Source: JACVRW01 sp963764665 | GTDB lineage: Bacteria; Actinomycetota; Thermoleophilia; Solirubrobacterales; Thermoleophilaceae | NCBI GenBank assembly: GCA_963764665.1 | Contig: CAVXTL010000022.1 | Coordinates: 62,001-126,000 of the forward strand | DNA: 64,000 nucleotides | Direction of reading: 5' to 3' | Shown here: positions 25,541 through 34,112 of the stretch, piece by piece | Layout of the letters: each line of letters begins with the position of its first letter | How positions within the stretch are numbered: position 1 is the first letter of the stretch | Notes under the pieces: model-generated | Databases searched by the model: none | The model's input: only the letters and a program-made list of their open reading frames with translations | Told to the model about the DNA's origin: nothing | Position numbers and translations under genes: made by a program

Positions 25541-26609
25541 TTCAGCACGGCCCCCAGTTCGCTCCTCACCGGCAGTCGCAGAAGACGATCACGAGCGCAT
25601 CGTGATCCGCCAGGACCGGGCCACGGGGCTGCGCTTCATCGTCGCCGTGCACTCCACCGTCCTCGGCCCCGCCCTGGGCGGTCTGCGCCTCAGGCGCTAC
25701 CCGGGCGGGCTGAGCGAGGCGCTGGCCGACGTGATGGGCCTGGCCCGCACGATGACCCTCAAGGCCTCGGCCGCCGGCCTGTCGCTGGGCGGCGGCAAGG
25801 CCGTGATGATCGACGACGGCCTGGCCGACACGCGCGATGCCCGCCTCATCCAGGCCGCCGGCGTGATCGACGAGCTGGACGGCGCCTACATCACCGCGGA
25901 GGACATCGGCACCACCACCGCAGACATGGACCTGATGTCGCGGCACACCCCCTACGTCGTGGGCCGCTCCCTGGGACGAGGCGGAGGCGGCGACCCCTCC
26001 CCCGTCACCGCCGAGACGGTCTTCCAGGCCATGCGCCGCGGTCTCGCCGCCGCCACCGGCTCCGACGAGCCGGGCGACCGGCGCGTGGGCGTGGTGGGAC
26101 TCGGCAAGGTCGGCTACGCGCTGGCAGCACGGCTGGCCGGAGCGGGTGCCGACGTGGTGGCCTGCGACCTCGACGGGGCGCGTGCGGAGCGCTGCGCGGC
26201 GGAGCACGGGATCCGGGTGGCACCGTCGGCCGAGGCGGTGCTCGCCATGCCGCTCGACGTGGTGGCTCCCTGCGCCGCCGGCGGCATGATCGACGACGCC
26301 CTCGGGCGTGCGCTCGACTGCCGCGTGGTGGCCGGCGCCGCCAACAACCCGCTCACCAACCGCGAGGTCGCTCGGACGCTGGCGCGTCGTGGCATCCTCT
26401 ACGTGCCCGACTTCCTCGCTAACTGCGGTGGCCTGATCCACGTGGCCGGCGAGTGGTACGGCCAGGAGGGCCCTGACGAGAGCGTCCTGGTGGATCGCGC
26501 CATGGACTGCCTGGAGCGCGCGATCGTCACCGCGGAGGCCGAGGGCTCCACGCCGGTGGACGTGGCCGAGCGCCAGGCGCTCGAGCGCGTGGCGTCCGCT
26601 CGCCCGTGA
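25533..26609 (+). CDS. Leu/Phe/Val dehydrogenase
   Basis: A 358-residue amino acid dehydrogenase of the Glu/Leu/Phe/Val family. The N-terminal domain carries the substrate region 'GPALGGLRLRRYPGG' with the Lys of 'MTLKASAAGLSLGGGKAV' and the catalytic Lys in 'GGGK'. 'ITAEDIGTTTADMD' is typical of leucine and phenylalanine dehydrogenases. The NAD-binding fold starts at 'VGVVGLGKVGYALAARL'. It deaminates a branched or aromatic amino acid to its 2-oxoacid, producing NADH. The divergent oxidoreductase would convert that oxoacid to acyl-CoA, so the two form a catabolic route. Its stop overlaps the GTG of the regulator gene. Confidence 0.93.
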   Translation: MTISARPPVRSSPAVAEDDHERIVIRQDRATGLRFIVAVHSTVLGPALGGLRLRRYPGGLSEALADVMGLARTMTLKASAAGLSLGGGKAVMIDDGLADTRDARLIQAAGVIDELDGAYITAEDIGTTTADMDLMSRHTPYVVGRSLGRGGGGDPSPVTAETVFQAMRRGLAAATGSDEPGDRRVGVVGLGKVGYALAARLAGAGADVVACDLDGARAERCAAEHGIRVAPSAEAVLAMPLDVVAPCAAGGMIDDALGRALDCRVVAGAANNPLTNREVARTLARRGILYVPDFLANCGGLIHVAGEWYGQEGPDESVLVDRAMDCLERAIVTAEAEGSTPVDVAERQALERVASARP

Positions 26610-27445
26610 TCACCCGAGTCCCGCCCGCCGACCGGCCATATACTCGCGCCGGTTTGCAGAGCGACTTCGAACCGGTCGCCACACGACGCACCTTCGAGGA
26701 GGCCGTCGAGCAGATCGCGGAGAAGGTCAAGGCCGGCGACCTGCACGTGGGCGACCGCCTCCCCTCCGAGCGCGAGCTTGCCGCGCGCATGCAGATCAGC
26801 CGCCCGACCCTGCGCGAGGCGATCAAGGTGCTGGCCGAGGCGGGCGTGCTCGCCGTCCGGCGCGGCCAGGCGGGGGGCATCTTCGTGGCCTCCGAGCTCA
26901 TACCGCGCGAGCTGCTCCGCAGCCGCCAGGAGATCCGGGTGAGCGAGGTGGCGGGCGTGCTCGAGGCGCGCCGGCTGCTCGAGCCGCGCGTGGCCCAGCT
27001 TGCGGCTGTGCACGCGAGCGAGGACGACTTCGCGGTGATGGCGGCGCTGATCGAGCGCAAGCGCGAGCTCGCTCGCCGCGACGACGTGCTCCGCAACGAG
27101 GACCTCTTCCTCCAGCTCGACCTCAAGTTCCACCTCGCCATGGCGCACGCCACCCGCAACTCCACGGTCGTCTCGCTGATGCGCAGCCTCTTCAAGCGGC
27201 TCGAGATCGCCCGTGACATGGCGGTTCACGCCCCGCCGGTGCCCGACTGGGTGATTGACGTGCACGAGCGCACGCTGGCCGCGATCCGCAGCGCCGACTT
27301 CCCGGCGATCGAGGAAGTGATGGACGAGCACCTGGCCCAGCTCGAGCAGATCTGGGAGCAGGAGACCGGACGCGGCCTGGTGCGGCCATTGCCCGACTTC
27401 CTCCAGCCGGTGGCCGACCGCTCGCGCGCACTGCGCTCGGGCTAG
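26606..27445 (+). CDS. FadR-subfamily GntR transcriptional regulator
   Basis: A 279-residue regulator with an N-terminal winged helix ('GDRLPSERELAARMQISRPT' then 'LREAIKVLAEAGVLAVRRGQ') and a C-terminal FCD all-helical ligand domain. That domain holds metal-site residues such as 'FLQLDLKFHLAMAHATRNS' and 'VHERTLAAIRSAD'. The gene overlaps the dehydrogenase stop by four bases (GTGA) and so shares its transcript. It most likely senses an amino acid, oxoacid or acyl product and controls the divergent promoters through the repeat at 25520-25540. An in-frame start about 20 residues further in is possible, since the first residues are not conserved. Confidence 0.92.
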   Translation: MITRVPPADRPYTRAGLQSDFEPVATRRTFEEAVEQIAEKVKAGDLHVGDRLPSERELAARMQISRPTLREAIKVLAEAGVLAVRRGQAGGIFVASELIPRELLRSRQEIRVSEVAGVLEARRLLEPRVAQLAAVHASEDDFAVMAALIERKRELARRDDVLRNEDLFLQLDLKFHLAMAHATRNSTVVSLMRSLFKRLEIARDMAVHAPPVPDWVIDVHERTLAAIRSADFPAIEEVMDEHLAQLEQIWEQETGRGLVRPLPDFLQPVADRSRALRSG

Positions 27446-27455
27446 CCTCCCAGCC

Positions 27456-28316
27456 ATGACCGCCCCACTCCTCGTGGTGGACGCCCCGTCGATGCTCTTC
27501 CGGGCGTTCTACGCGCTTCCCGACACCATCACCGGCAACGACGATCAGCCGGTGAACGCGCTGCTCGGAACGGCGAACCTGGTGCTGCGCGAGGTCGAGG
27601 AGCACTCGCCGCGGGCGGTGGTGCTGTGCTTCGGACCCGACGCGGCCGAGTACCGAGTCGAGCTCTACGACGGCTACCACGCGGAGCGCCCGGAGGTGCC
27701 CGACCTGCTGGCGCCCCAGTTCGCCGACTCGCGCGAGTTCTTCGAGGCGTTCGGCTGGACGGTGGCCTGGCACGACTCGCTCGAGGCCGACGACCTGCTC
27801 GGGACCTACGCGCGGCTCGAGGCCGAGGCGGGCGGAAGGGTGCTCGTGATGACCGGCGACAGGGACATGTTCCAGTGCGCCACGGACCAGGTGACGGTGC
27901 TCTACGTGCGAACCGGGGGCCGCGGCGCCGAGCCGGTGGGTCCCGCCGAGGTGCGCAAGCGCTACGGCGTGGAGCCCGAGCAGGTGCCCGACTTCATCGC
28001 GCTGCGCGGCGATCCCTCCGACGGCATCCCGGGCGCGCGCGGGATCGGCGAGAAGACGGCGGCCGAGCTGCTCAAGCGCCACGGCTCGCTCGAGGCGGCG
28101 CTGGAGGGAGCCATGCGCGAGTCCAAGCCGAGCGTACGCACCGCGCTGCTCGAACAGGGCGACGAGCTGCTGCGCTTCAAGGACATCGCCACGCTGCGCG
28201 ACGCAGGAGTGAAGCCCCCGCGCGACCGGGCCACCGACTTCGCGGGGGCCGCCGCGGCGGCCCGCGAGCGCGGCATCAACCGGCTGGCGAGCCGGCTCGA
28301 GGAGATGGCGGGCTAG
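27456..28316 (+). CDS. 5'-3' exonuclease (PolI N-terminal domain-like, FEN family)
   Basis: A 286-residue stand-alone 5' nuclease homologous to the N-terminal domain of DNA polymerase I. Acidic metal ligands appear in 'LLVVDAPSMLFRAFYALP', 'SLEADDLLGTYA' and 'VLVMTGDRDMFQ'. The helix-hairpin-helix part is 'LRGDPSDGIPGARGIGEKTA'. It should cut flap or gapped DNA and remove RNA primers. It starts 10 bases after the GntR gene with no clear ribosome site, so it may be read through from that operon without a functional link. The stop codon shares CTAG with the convergent SnoaL-like gene. Confidence 0.93.
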   Translation: MTAPLLVVDAPSMLFRAFYALPDTITGNDDQPVNALLGTANLVLREVEEHSPRAVVLCFGPDAAEYRVELYDGYHAERPEVPDLLAPQFADSREFFEAFGWTVAWHDSLEADDLLGTYARLEAEAGGRVLVMTGDRDMFQCATDQVTVLYVRTGGRGAEPVGPAEVRKRYGVEPEQVPDFIALRGDPSDGIPGARGIGEKTAAELLKRHGSLEAALEGAMRESKPSVRTALLEQGDELLRFKDIATLRDAGVKPPRDRATDFAGAAAAARERGINRLASRLEEMAG

Positions 28317-28708
28317 GACGCCAGGCCCACGGCTTGGAGCGCGTGCTCGAGCTCCTGGTACATCGTGATGCGCTCGACGGCGCCGTCGCGGAACGTCCAG
28401 ACCCAGGTTACCCGCGCCTGCACCTCGATCCCGTCGCGTCCCGTCAGATGCATCGTCCAGGGCACGACGACGTGCTCACCCGCCTCGATGAACTCGTGCG
28501 CCTCGATTTGGGTGGATTCCCAGCTGTCGGTGATCTCGGCCCAGAACCCCTCGATCCGATCGCGGTCGTAGACGCCGTTCAGCGGCCCCGCGGCCCGGGA
28601 CAGGTCCAGCTCGAAGTCCGGGGTGGCCACGTCGAGGATGGACTCCATGTCGCGGCGGTTGTACGCGTCGATCGAGGAGCGTGCGATGTCCACGTTCGCT
28701 TGCGACAT
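28313..28708 (-). CDS. SnoaL-like/NTF2-fold protein
   Basis: A 131-residue protein of the NTF2-like superfamily (SnoaL-like domain). Conserved phrases are 'NVDIARSSIDAYNRRDMESI' at the start, 'DPELDLSRAAG'-like acidic segment and 'TWVWTFRDGAVERITMYQELEHAL'. The fold forms a conical pocket and includes isomerases, dehydratases and proteins without known activity; the specific role cannot be assigned. It lies just downstream of the TetR gene on the same strand (10-base gap), so the two probably form an operon. Confidence 0.88.
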   Translation of the reverse strand: MSQANVDIARSSIDAYNRRDMESILDVATPDFELDLSRAAGPLNGVYDRDRIEGFWAEITDSWESTQIEAHEFIEAGEHVVVPWTMHLTGRDGIEVQARVTWVWTFRDGAVERITMYQELEHALQAVGLAS

Positions 28709-28718
28709 CGGGCCGACG

Positions 28719-29294
28719 CTAGCCGAAGATCGAAGCGGTGAAGCGAGCCGCCGCCTCGACGACCACCGGCTTCGGCACGTCGGGGTGGTCGATCCACCAG
28801 AGCGCGAGACCCGCTAGCCCGGTCCTCAGCAACTCCGCGGTCGGCTCCACCTGCTCAGGCGGAATGTCTCCGCCCACACTGGTCGTCACGAACCCGGCCA
28901 TCACCTCGCGGGCCCGCCGGGTCACGCGGAGGCGGAGCGCCTGGAGCTCGTCGTCGCCGGCGCTGTCGCGGAAGAGCATGAGCCAGGCGTGCCGGTTCTC
29001 GCGGACGTAGTCGAGCCAGAGCTCGAGGATCGCGTGGATGTCGGGCTCGCCGGTCCCCTCCAGGAAGCTGGGCAGGTCGGCCTCGTGCTTCTCGAGCAGC
29101 GCCATGTAGAGCGCCTTCTTCGATGCGAAGTGGCGATAGACCATCGGCTTGGTGACCCCCGCCGCAGCGGCCACGTCGTCGAGCCGGGTGGCCTCGTAGC
29201 CGCGCTCGCCGAAGAGCCGCCCCGCGGATCGGAAGATCACCTCGCGACGCTCGGGAGCGGAGATCCGCACACGCATTCCGGGGGGCAGGACCAT
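28719..29294 (-). CDS. TetR family transcriptional regulator
   Basis: A 191-residue regulator. The helix-turn-helix is 'TRLDDVAAAAGVTKPMVYRH' followed by 'FASKKALYMALL', typical of TetR/AcrR. The C-terminal helical domain binds an unknown ligand. It is divergent from a cupin gene 37 bases away. A perfect 17-bp palindrome in the gap is the obvious operator. The ATG at 29294 lacks a ribosome site; a second in-frame ATG six codons later is possible. Confidence 0.92.
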   Translation of the reverse strand: MVLPPGMRVRISAPERREVIFRSAGRLFGERGYEATRLDDVAAAAGVTKPMVYRHFASKKALYMALLEKHEADLPSFLEGTGEPDIHAILELWLDYVRENRHAWLMLFRDSAGDDELQALRLRVTRRAREVMAGFVTTSVGGDIPPEQVEPTAELLRTGLAGLALWWIDHPDVPKPVVVEAAARFTASIFG

Positions 29295-29308
29295 GGTTAC
29301 CGGAGAGT

Positions 29309-29325
29309 AACTTAGCTGCTAAGTT
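29309..29325. promoter_or_regulatory. TetR operator AACTTAGC-T-GCTAAGTT
   Basis: A perfect 8-1-8 palindrome between the divergent TetR and cupin genes, overlapped on its left by a second repeat, GTTAC-N6-GTAAC (29296-29311). Size and position are as expected for a TetR dimer site controlling both genes. Confidence 0.65.
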
Positions 29326-29331
29326 GTCGCC

Positions 29332-29823
29332 ATGACCGCCACAACGCATGACCCCGTACACCGCGCCCGCTACGCGTTCGAGCCCGACGGCGAGAACCTG
29401 TTCGTGGACACCTGGATCGAGCCGGGCGGCGGCCTGCCGCCCCACCTCCACCCGGTTCAGGAGGAGGTCTGGTCCGTGCTCGACGGCGAGGTCCGCTTCC
29501 AGCTGGGCAGCGACAAGCGAGTCATCGGCCCGCAGGACGGTGAGATCCTCGTCGCGCCCGGCACGAAGCACGGGATCGAGAGCATCACCGACACCGACGC
29601 ACACCTTCGCTGCCACGTCCGGCCGGCACGTGAGCTCCAGGCGTTCCTCGAGGACAGCGCCGCCGCGGCCCGTGAGGGACTGTTCATGAAGGGCGGCATC
29701 CCCCGCAGCCTGCGCGGCGCGCGCTGGGCCGCCGGCTTCCTGAAGCAGCACCGCGATGACGTGGTGATGACGTTCCCGCCGCGCCCGGTGCAGTCGGCGA
29801 TGATCGCGTTGCTCGCGCGCTAG
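29332..29823 (+). CDS. Cupin domain protein, TetR-controlled
   Basis: A 163-residue protein with an N-terminal cupin domain. Motif 1 appears in 'GGGLPPHLHPVQEEVWSVLDG' (in part, ligands His, His, Glu) and motif 2 in 'VAPGTKHGIESITD', with its His, so metal binding looks intact. The C-terminal 60 residues are helical with a hydrophobic stretch. Similar proteins bind small molecules or act as simple oxygenases; substrate unknown. The palindrome only seven bases ahead of the ATG suggests tight repression by the divergent TetR protein. Confidence 0.85.
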   Translation: MTATTHDPVHRARYAFEPDGENLFVDTWIEPGGGLPPHLHPVQEEVWSVLDGEVRFQLGSDKRVIGPQDGEILVAPGTKHGIESITDTDAHLRCHVRPARELQAFLEDSAAAAREGLFMKGGIPRSLRGARWAAGFLKQHRDDVVMTFPPRPVQSAMIALLAR

Positions 29824-29877
29824 GGCCCGAATCTATAGCGTCGCCACCGTGCGCTCCCGTGCTGGACTGGCCCGGCC

Positions 29878-31554
29878 ATGGTGACGACGGAGGAGGTGGC
29901 TGCCGTCCCGATCTTCGCCGCGCTCGGAGCCGCCGAGCACGAGCAGCTCTCGCGCGCGGCGGCGGACGTCACGCTCACCGCGGGCGAGTACGCGGCGCAC
30001 GAGGGCGGCGAGCGAGCGCTCTTCGCGCTGCTCGAGGGCCGCATCGAAGCGGTGAAGCTCGTGGACGGGATCGGGCGGGTGGTGGGCGAGCGCCATCCCG
30101 GAGACCTCTTCGGTGAGGTCCCGATCGTGCTCGGCACGGTGTTCCCGGTCGGCTTCCGCGCAGCGGAGCGGTCCCGGGTCATGCGCATCGAGCCGAGCGA
30201 CTACCACGCGATCGCGTCCATCCACCCCGACCTCGGCATGGAGGTCGGCAAGCTCGCCGCCAACCGGATGGGCGGATCGCGCGGGCTTCAGGCCATCGCA
30301 GCCGAGCCGCCTCCGCCGCGCGCGATCGTGGTGGGCCATCGCTGGGACCCCGCCTGCGCGGAGCTGCGGCGCTTCCTCGACCGCAACCAGATCTCGTTCA
30401 AGTGGATCACGCCCGACGCGCCGGATGCGGCCGAGCTCTGGGGCGGCCCCCTGCCGGCAGACGACGACTGCCCGACGATCCGGGTGGTCGACGGCAAGAC
30501 CGTGGTGCGCCCGCAGCTCCGGCGGGTGGCAGAGCTGCTGGGCCTGGCCACCGACGCCGCGGCCGCCGAGTACGACGCGGTGATCGTGGGCGCCGGACCC
30601 GCGGGACTGGCGGCCGCCGTGTACGGCGCATCGGAGGGCCTGCGCACGATCGTGATCGAGCGCGAGGCGCCCGGCGGCCAGGCGGGCACCTCGTCCCGGA
30701 TCGAGAACTACCTGGGCTTCCCGGCGGGCGTCTCCGGCGACGAGCTGGCGAGCCGCGCGCTGCAGCAGGCCTGGAGGCTCGGCGCCGAGGTGCTCGTCAC
30801 CCGGTCGATCAACCGGATCGATGCGGCGACGCGGCAGGTGCACCTGGACGGCGGCGACGTCCTGCGAGGGCGGACGATCATCGTCGCGTGCGGGGTCGCG
30901 TGGCGGCAGCTGGCGATCGACGGATTCGAGCGCCTGGCCGGGAAGGGGATCTCCTACGGCGCGGCGCGAAGCGACGCGGCGAGCACACATGGCCTCGACG
31001 TGCACATCGTCGGGGCGGGCAACTCGGCGGGACAGGCGGCCGTGTTCTTCTCCACACACGCGCGGAGCGTGACCATCATCTGCCGCGGCGAGACGCTCGA
31101 GAAGAGCATGTCGAGCTATCTCATCGACCAGGTGGCGGCCCGTCGGAACATCCGCACGCTGCAGCGGACGGAGGTGATCGCCGCCCACGGCGACGAGTCG
31201 CTCGAGGCGATCGAGGTCCACGACAACGCGACGGAGGAGACCACCCGGCTCGAGTCGGGAGGGCTGTTCATCATGATCGGAGCCGACGCGGAGACTGCGT
31301 GGCTGCCGCCGGAGATCGCCCTCAACCAGCGCGGCTACGTGCTCACCGGGTCCGAGGTGCGCGCCGAGGGGCATTGGGAGCTCGAGCGAGACCCTTACCT
31401 TCTCGAGACGAGCGTGCCGGGAATCTTCGCGTGCGGCGACGTGCGATTCGGCCCGGTGAAACGCGTGGCCGCGGCAGTCGGCGAGGGCAGCATGGCCATC
31501 GCCTTCGTGCACCAGTACCTCAAGCAGGCGGAGGCCGACGGCAACCGGGCCTGA
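29878..31554 (+). CDS. cNMP-binding domain fused to thioredoxin-reductase-like flavoprotein
   Basis: A 558-residue three-part protein. Residues 1-135 form a cyclic-nucleotide-binding beta-roll ('HPGDLFGEVPIVLG'). Residues 147-225 look like a thioredoxin/glutaredoxin-type domain ('AIVVGHRWDPACAELRRFLD'). Residues 232-558 form a thioredoxin reductase-like module with FAD motif GAGPAG (238-243), NADPH motif GAGNSAG (379-385) and C-terminal 'GIFACGDVR'. The redox-active CxxC that should follow Tyr360 is absent: the positions are Gly361 and Arg364. It therefore resembles ferredoxin-NADP reductase-like or CxxC-lacking TrxR proteins more than a true thioredoxin reductase. Substrate unknown. Confidence 0.9.
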   Translation: MVTTEEVAAVPIFAALGAAEHEQLSRAAADVTLTAGEYAAHEGGERALFALLEGRIEAVKLVDGIGRVVGERHPGDLFGEVPIVLGTVFPVGFRAAERSRVMRIEPSDYHAIASIHPDLGMEVGKLAANRMGGSRGLQAIAAEPPPPRAIVVGHRWDPACAELRRFLDRNQISFKWITPDAPDAAELWGGPLPADDDCPTIRVVDGKTVVRPQLRRVAELLGLATDAAAAEYDAVIVGAGPAGLAAAVYGASEGLRTIVIEREAPGGQAGTSSRIENYLGFPAGVSGDELASRALQQAWRLGAEVLVTRSINRIDAATRQVHLDGGDVLRGRTIIVACGVAWRQLAIDGFERLAGKGISYGAARSDAASTHGLDVHIVGAGNSAGQAAVFFSTHARSVTIICRGETLEKSMSSYLIDQVAARRNIRTLQRTEVIAAHGDESLEAIEVHDNATEETTRLESGGLFIMIGADAETAWLPPEIALNQRGYVLTGSEVRAEGHWELERDPYLLETSVPGIFACGDVRFGPVKRVAAAVGEGSMAIAFVHQYLKQAEADGNRA

Positions 31555-31593
31555 CGGGGTTTGGCTGCGCTTGCCTCGGAGAAAACAGGAGGC

Positions 31594-33675
31594 ATGGGAA
31601 CGAGAGCGCGGATCTTCGTCGGGGTGGTTTTGACTGCGACCGGGATGAGCACGGCCGCGCAGGCGGAACCGCCGATCCCGGGCTTCACGCCCGGGCACTC
31701 GGCCAAGCAGCAGCAAGCAGAGCAGAGCTTCCAGCGCGCCATCTCGGCCAACGACATCGGCCGTTTCAGCCGCACCGTCAGCAAACGGCCCCAGCTGATC
31801 GGTTCCCCCGGCAACCGTAGGGCCTTCAAGCACTCGGTCAAGACCCTGCGCGGCTACGGCCTCCGGGTGAAGGGCGCCTCGTACGACGTCTACATCTCGC
31901 GCCCGGAGAAGATCCAGGTGACGATGACCAAGCCGTTCAGGCGCGAGGCGCGGGTCAAGGAGCCCCGCTTCCCCTGGCAGCGGTACTACGACGAGGTGGT
32001 CGTGGGCTACAACGCGTACTCGCCCAAGGGCGACGTGACCGGCGAGCTCGTCTACGCGAACTACGGGCTGCCGGCCGACTATGAGGCGCTCGAGAAGCTC
32101 GGCGTGAACGTTCGCGGCAAGATCGTGATCGTCCGCTACGGCGAGAGCTTCCGCGGCGTCAAGGCCAAGGTGGCGGAGGACCACGGCGCCAAAGGCCTGA
32201 TCATCTACTCCGACCCCGAGGACGACGGCTACGTCAAGGGTCCGGTGTTCCCCAACGGACCCTGGAAGGACGCCAACGGCATTCAGCGCGGGAGCATCGA
32301 GTACATCTTCGACTACCCCGGGGACCCGCTGACCCCGGGCCTGCCTTCCACGCCAGGAACGCCGCGACTCGACCCGGCGGACGCGACCAACCTTCCCAAG
32401 ATCCCGACGACGCCGCTGTCCTACGGGGAAGCGGAGCCGATGCTCAAGGCGCTGACGGGCCCTGAGGCTCCGGAGAGCTTCCAGGGAGGCCTGCGGTTCA
32501 AGTACCACGTCGGGCCCGGGCCTACGGAGACGCGGCTCAACCTGGACATCGCCTACGAGCAGGAGCGGGTGAACAACGTCGTGGCCAAGATCCGGGGCAC
32601 CAAGCATCCGGAGCAAAAGGTGGTTCTTGGCGGCCACTTCGACGGCTGGACCTACGGCACCGACGACAACACGAGTGCCTGGTCGTCCATCGTTCAGGCC
32701 GGCCGTGGATTTGGCCGGCTGCTCAAGCGCGGCTGGCGCCCCGACCGCACGATCGTGCTGGTCGGCTGGGACGGCGAGGAGTACGGCCTGCTCGGCTCGA
32801 CCGAGTGGGTCGAGGATCTGCGGCCCGACCTGCGCCGCGACGCGATCGCCTACATCAACATGGACGGCGTCGGGGGCCGCGAGTTCGGCGCCGGCGCGGT
32901 ACCGTCGCTCGACCAGTTGATCAAGGACGTGTCCCAGACGGTCCCGGCCCCGGGAGCGAACGGCACGGTCCACGACTCGTGGGCGGCGGACGGCGAGCCG
33001 ACGGTCGATCGCCTCGGCAGCGGGTCCGATTACACGGCCTTCTTGGACCACGTGGGCGTGCCCTCGCTCGAGGTGGGCTTCTCGACGCCCGGCGGCGAGT
33101 ACCACACCTCCTACGACGACACCCGGATGATGGAGCGCTTCCTGGACCCCGGCTACCTGGGCCACCAGGCGGCCTCGCGCATGAGCGGGACGATTGCCAT
33201 GCGGCTCGCCGAAGCCGACGCGCTGCCATTCCGCTACTCGGAGTACGCGGCGGCGGTCGAGGGCTACGTCCGCGAGCTGCAGGGCCAGGACGGCGCAGGC
33301 ATCGTCGACCTCGAGCCGCTTATGGCCCAGGCGCAGGCCTGGAAGGCCGCCGCGGGCGCACTCGAGCAGCGGGCGGCCGGGCTGCTCGGCTCGGACGAGC
33401 TCTCCACGCGACGCGGCAAGCGGCAACTCGAGGCGATCAACAGCTCGTTCATGCGACAGGAGCGCGCGCTGACCCAGTCCGAGGGGCTGGCCGGACGACC
33501 CTGGTTCAAGCACATGATCTATGCCCCCGGCGTGCTCACCGGCTACGCCGCACAATTCCTGCCGGCGATCGCAGACGCGATCACCGACGGGGACGCGGCT
33601 ACCGCCAACCGATACCGCGACCTGGCGCTCGAGTCGCTCCGGCGCGCCACGGATCTGGCGAGCCGGCCGGGCTAG
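31594..33675 (+). CDS. Secreted M28 family peptidase (glutamate carboxypeptidase II-like)
   Basis: A 693-residue zinc peptidase of the M28B/NAALADase type. A signal peptide (ending near 'TAAQA|EPP') is followed by a PA domain around 130-270. The dizinc catalytic domain has 'GGHFDGWTYGTDDNTSAWSS' and 'GWDGEEYGLLGSTEWV', with the general-base Glu pair, then 'YINMDG' and 'GEYHTSYDD'. The C-terminal 120 residues match the transferrin-receptor-like dimerisation region. It should remove C-terminal residues from peptides outside the cell. The ATG at 31594 fits the signal peptide, but AGGAGG lies only two bases before it; a TTG at 31561 is the alternative. It follows the flavoprotein gene by 39 bases. 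Confidence 0.92.
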   Translation: MGTRARIFVGVVLTATGMSTAAQAEPPIPGFTPGHSAKQQQAEQSFQRAISANDIGRFSRTVSKRPQLIGSPGNRRAFKHSVKTLRGYGLRVKGASYDVYISRPEKIQVTMTKPFRREARVKEPRFPWQRYYDEVVVGYNAYSPKGDVTGELVYANYGLPADYEALEKLGVNVRGKIVIVRYGESFRGVKAKVAEDHGAKGLIIYSDPEDDGYVKGPVFPNGPWKDANGIQRGSIEYIFDYPGDPLTPGLPSTPGTPRLDPADATNLPKIPTTPLSYGEAEPMLKALTGPEAPESFQGGLRFKYHVGPGPTETRLNLDIAYEQERVNNVVAKIRGTKHPEQKVVLGGHFDGWTYGTDDNTSAWSSIVQAGRGFGRLLKRGWRPDRTIVLVGWDGEEYGLLGSTEWVEDLRPDLRRDAIAYINMDGVGGREFGAGAVPSLDQLIKDVSQTVPAPGANGTVHDSWAADGEPTVDRLGSGSDYTAFLDHVGVPSLEVGFSTPGGEYHTSYDDTRMMERFLDPGYLGHQAASRMSGTIAMRLAEADALPFRYSEYAAAVEGYVRELQGQDGAGIVDLEPLMAQAQAWKAAAGALEQRAAGLLGSDELSTRRGKRQLEAINSSFMRQERALTQSEGLAGRPWFKHMIYAPGVLTGYAAQFLPAIADAITDGDAATANRYRDLALESLRRATDLASRPG

Positions 33676-33697
33676 GCCCTTCTCGGGCAGCGGCATC

Positions 33698-34078
33698 TCA
33701 CGCGCCGGCCGGCTGGAAGAGCTCGATCGGGTTGCCCGAGGGGTCCTCGAGCAGGATCTGGCTGCCACCACGCCCCGTGACGATGTCGTTACGGAAGCGG
33801 GCCCCGGCCTCGCTCAGCACCTCGACCTCGCGCTCGAGGTCCGCGACCTCGATCTGGAAACGATTCCAGCCCCCGGGCTCGGGACGGCGGCCATTGGGCA
33901 CGGGCTGTCCCGCCCCGCCGGCGCCGGGCCGATTGAGCAGCAGCCGAAGGTTGCCTCGCGAAAGCACCGCAAAGCCCGGTCCCGGCTGCATCTCGACGTC
34001 GAAGCCCAGATGCTCGACGTAGAAGGCAACCGCGGCGTCGACGTCGTCGTTGATGTAGCGAACGCTGACCGTCGTCAT
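33698..34078 (-). CDS. VOC family (glyoxalase/bleomycin-resistance-like) protein
   Basis: A 126-residue vicinal-oxygen-chelate protein. 'VRYINDDVDAAVAFYVEHLG' at the start and 'ILLEDPSGNPIELFQPA' at the end are the paired beta-alpha-beta units. The expected metal-ligand Glu is present in the last motif. The start at 34078 is supported by GGAGGATGAA just upstream; the longer frame has no support. It is divergent from a MarR gene with a strong inverted repeat between, so it is probably regulated by it. Likely role: detoxification or binding of a small compound; substrate unknown. Confidence 0.9.
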   Translation of the reverse strand: MTTVSVRYINDDVDAAVAFYVEHLGFDVEMQPGPGFAVLSRGNLRLLLNRPGAGGAGQPVPNGRRPEPGGWNRFQIEVADLEREVEVLSEAGARFRNDIVTGRGGSQILLEDPSGNPIELFQPAGA

Positions 34079-34112
34079 TTCATCCTCCGCTCTCCGAGGT
34101 ATGCTGCTTTCA

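Noticed and set aside
29833..33771. A 1312-codon open frame on the minus strand
   Set aside because: It lies opposite the flavoprotein, peptidase and part of the VOC/cupin region, all of which have clear families. Long antisense frames are common in high-GC DNA.
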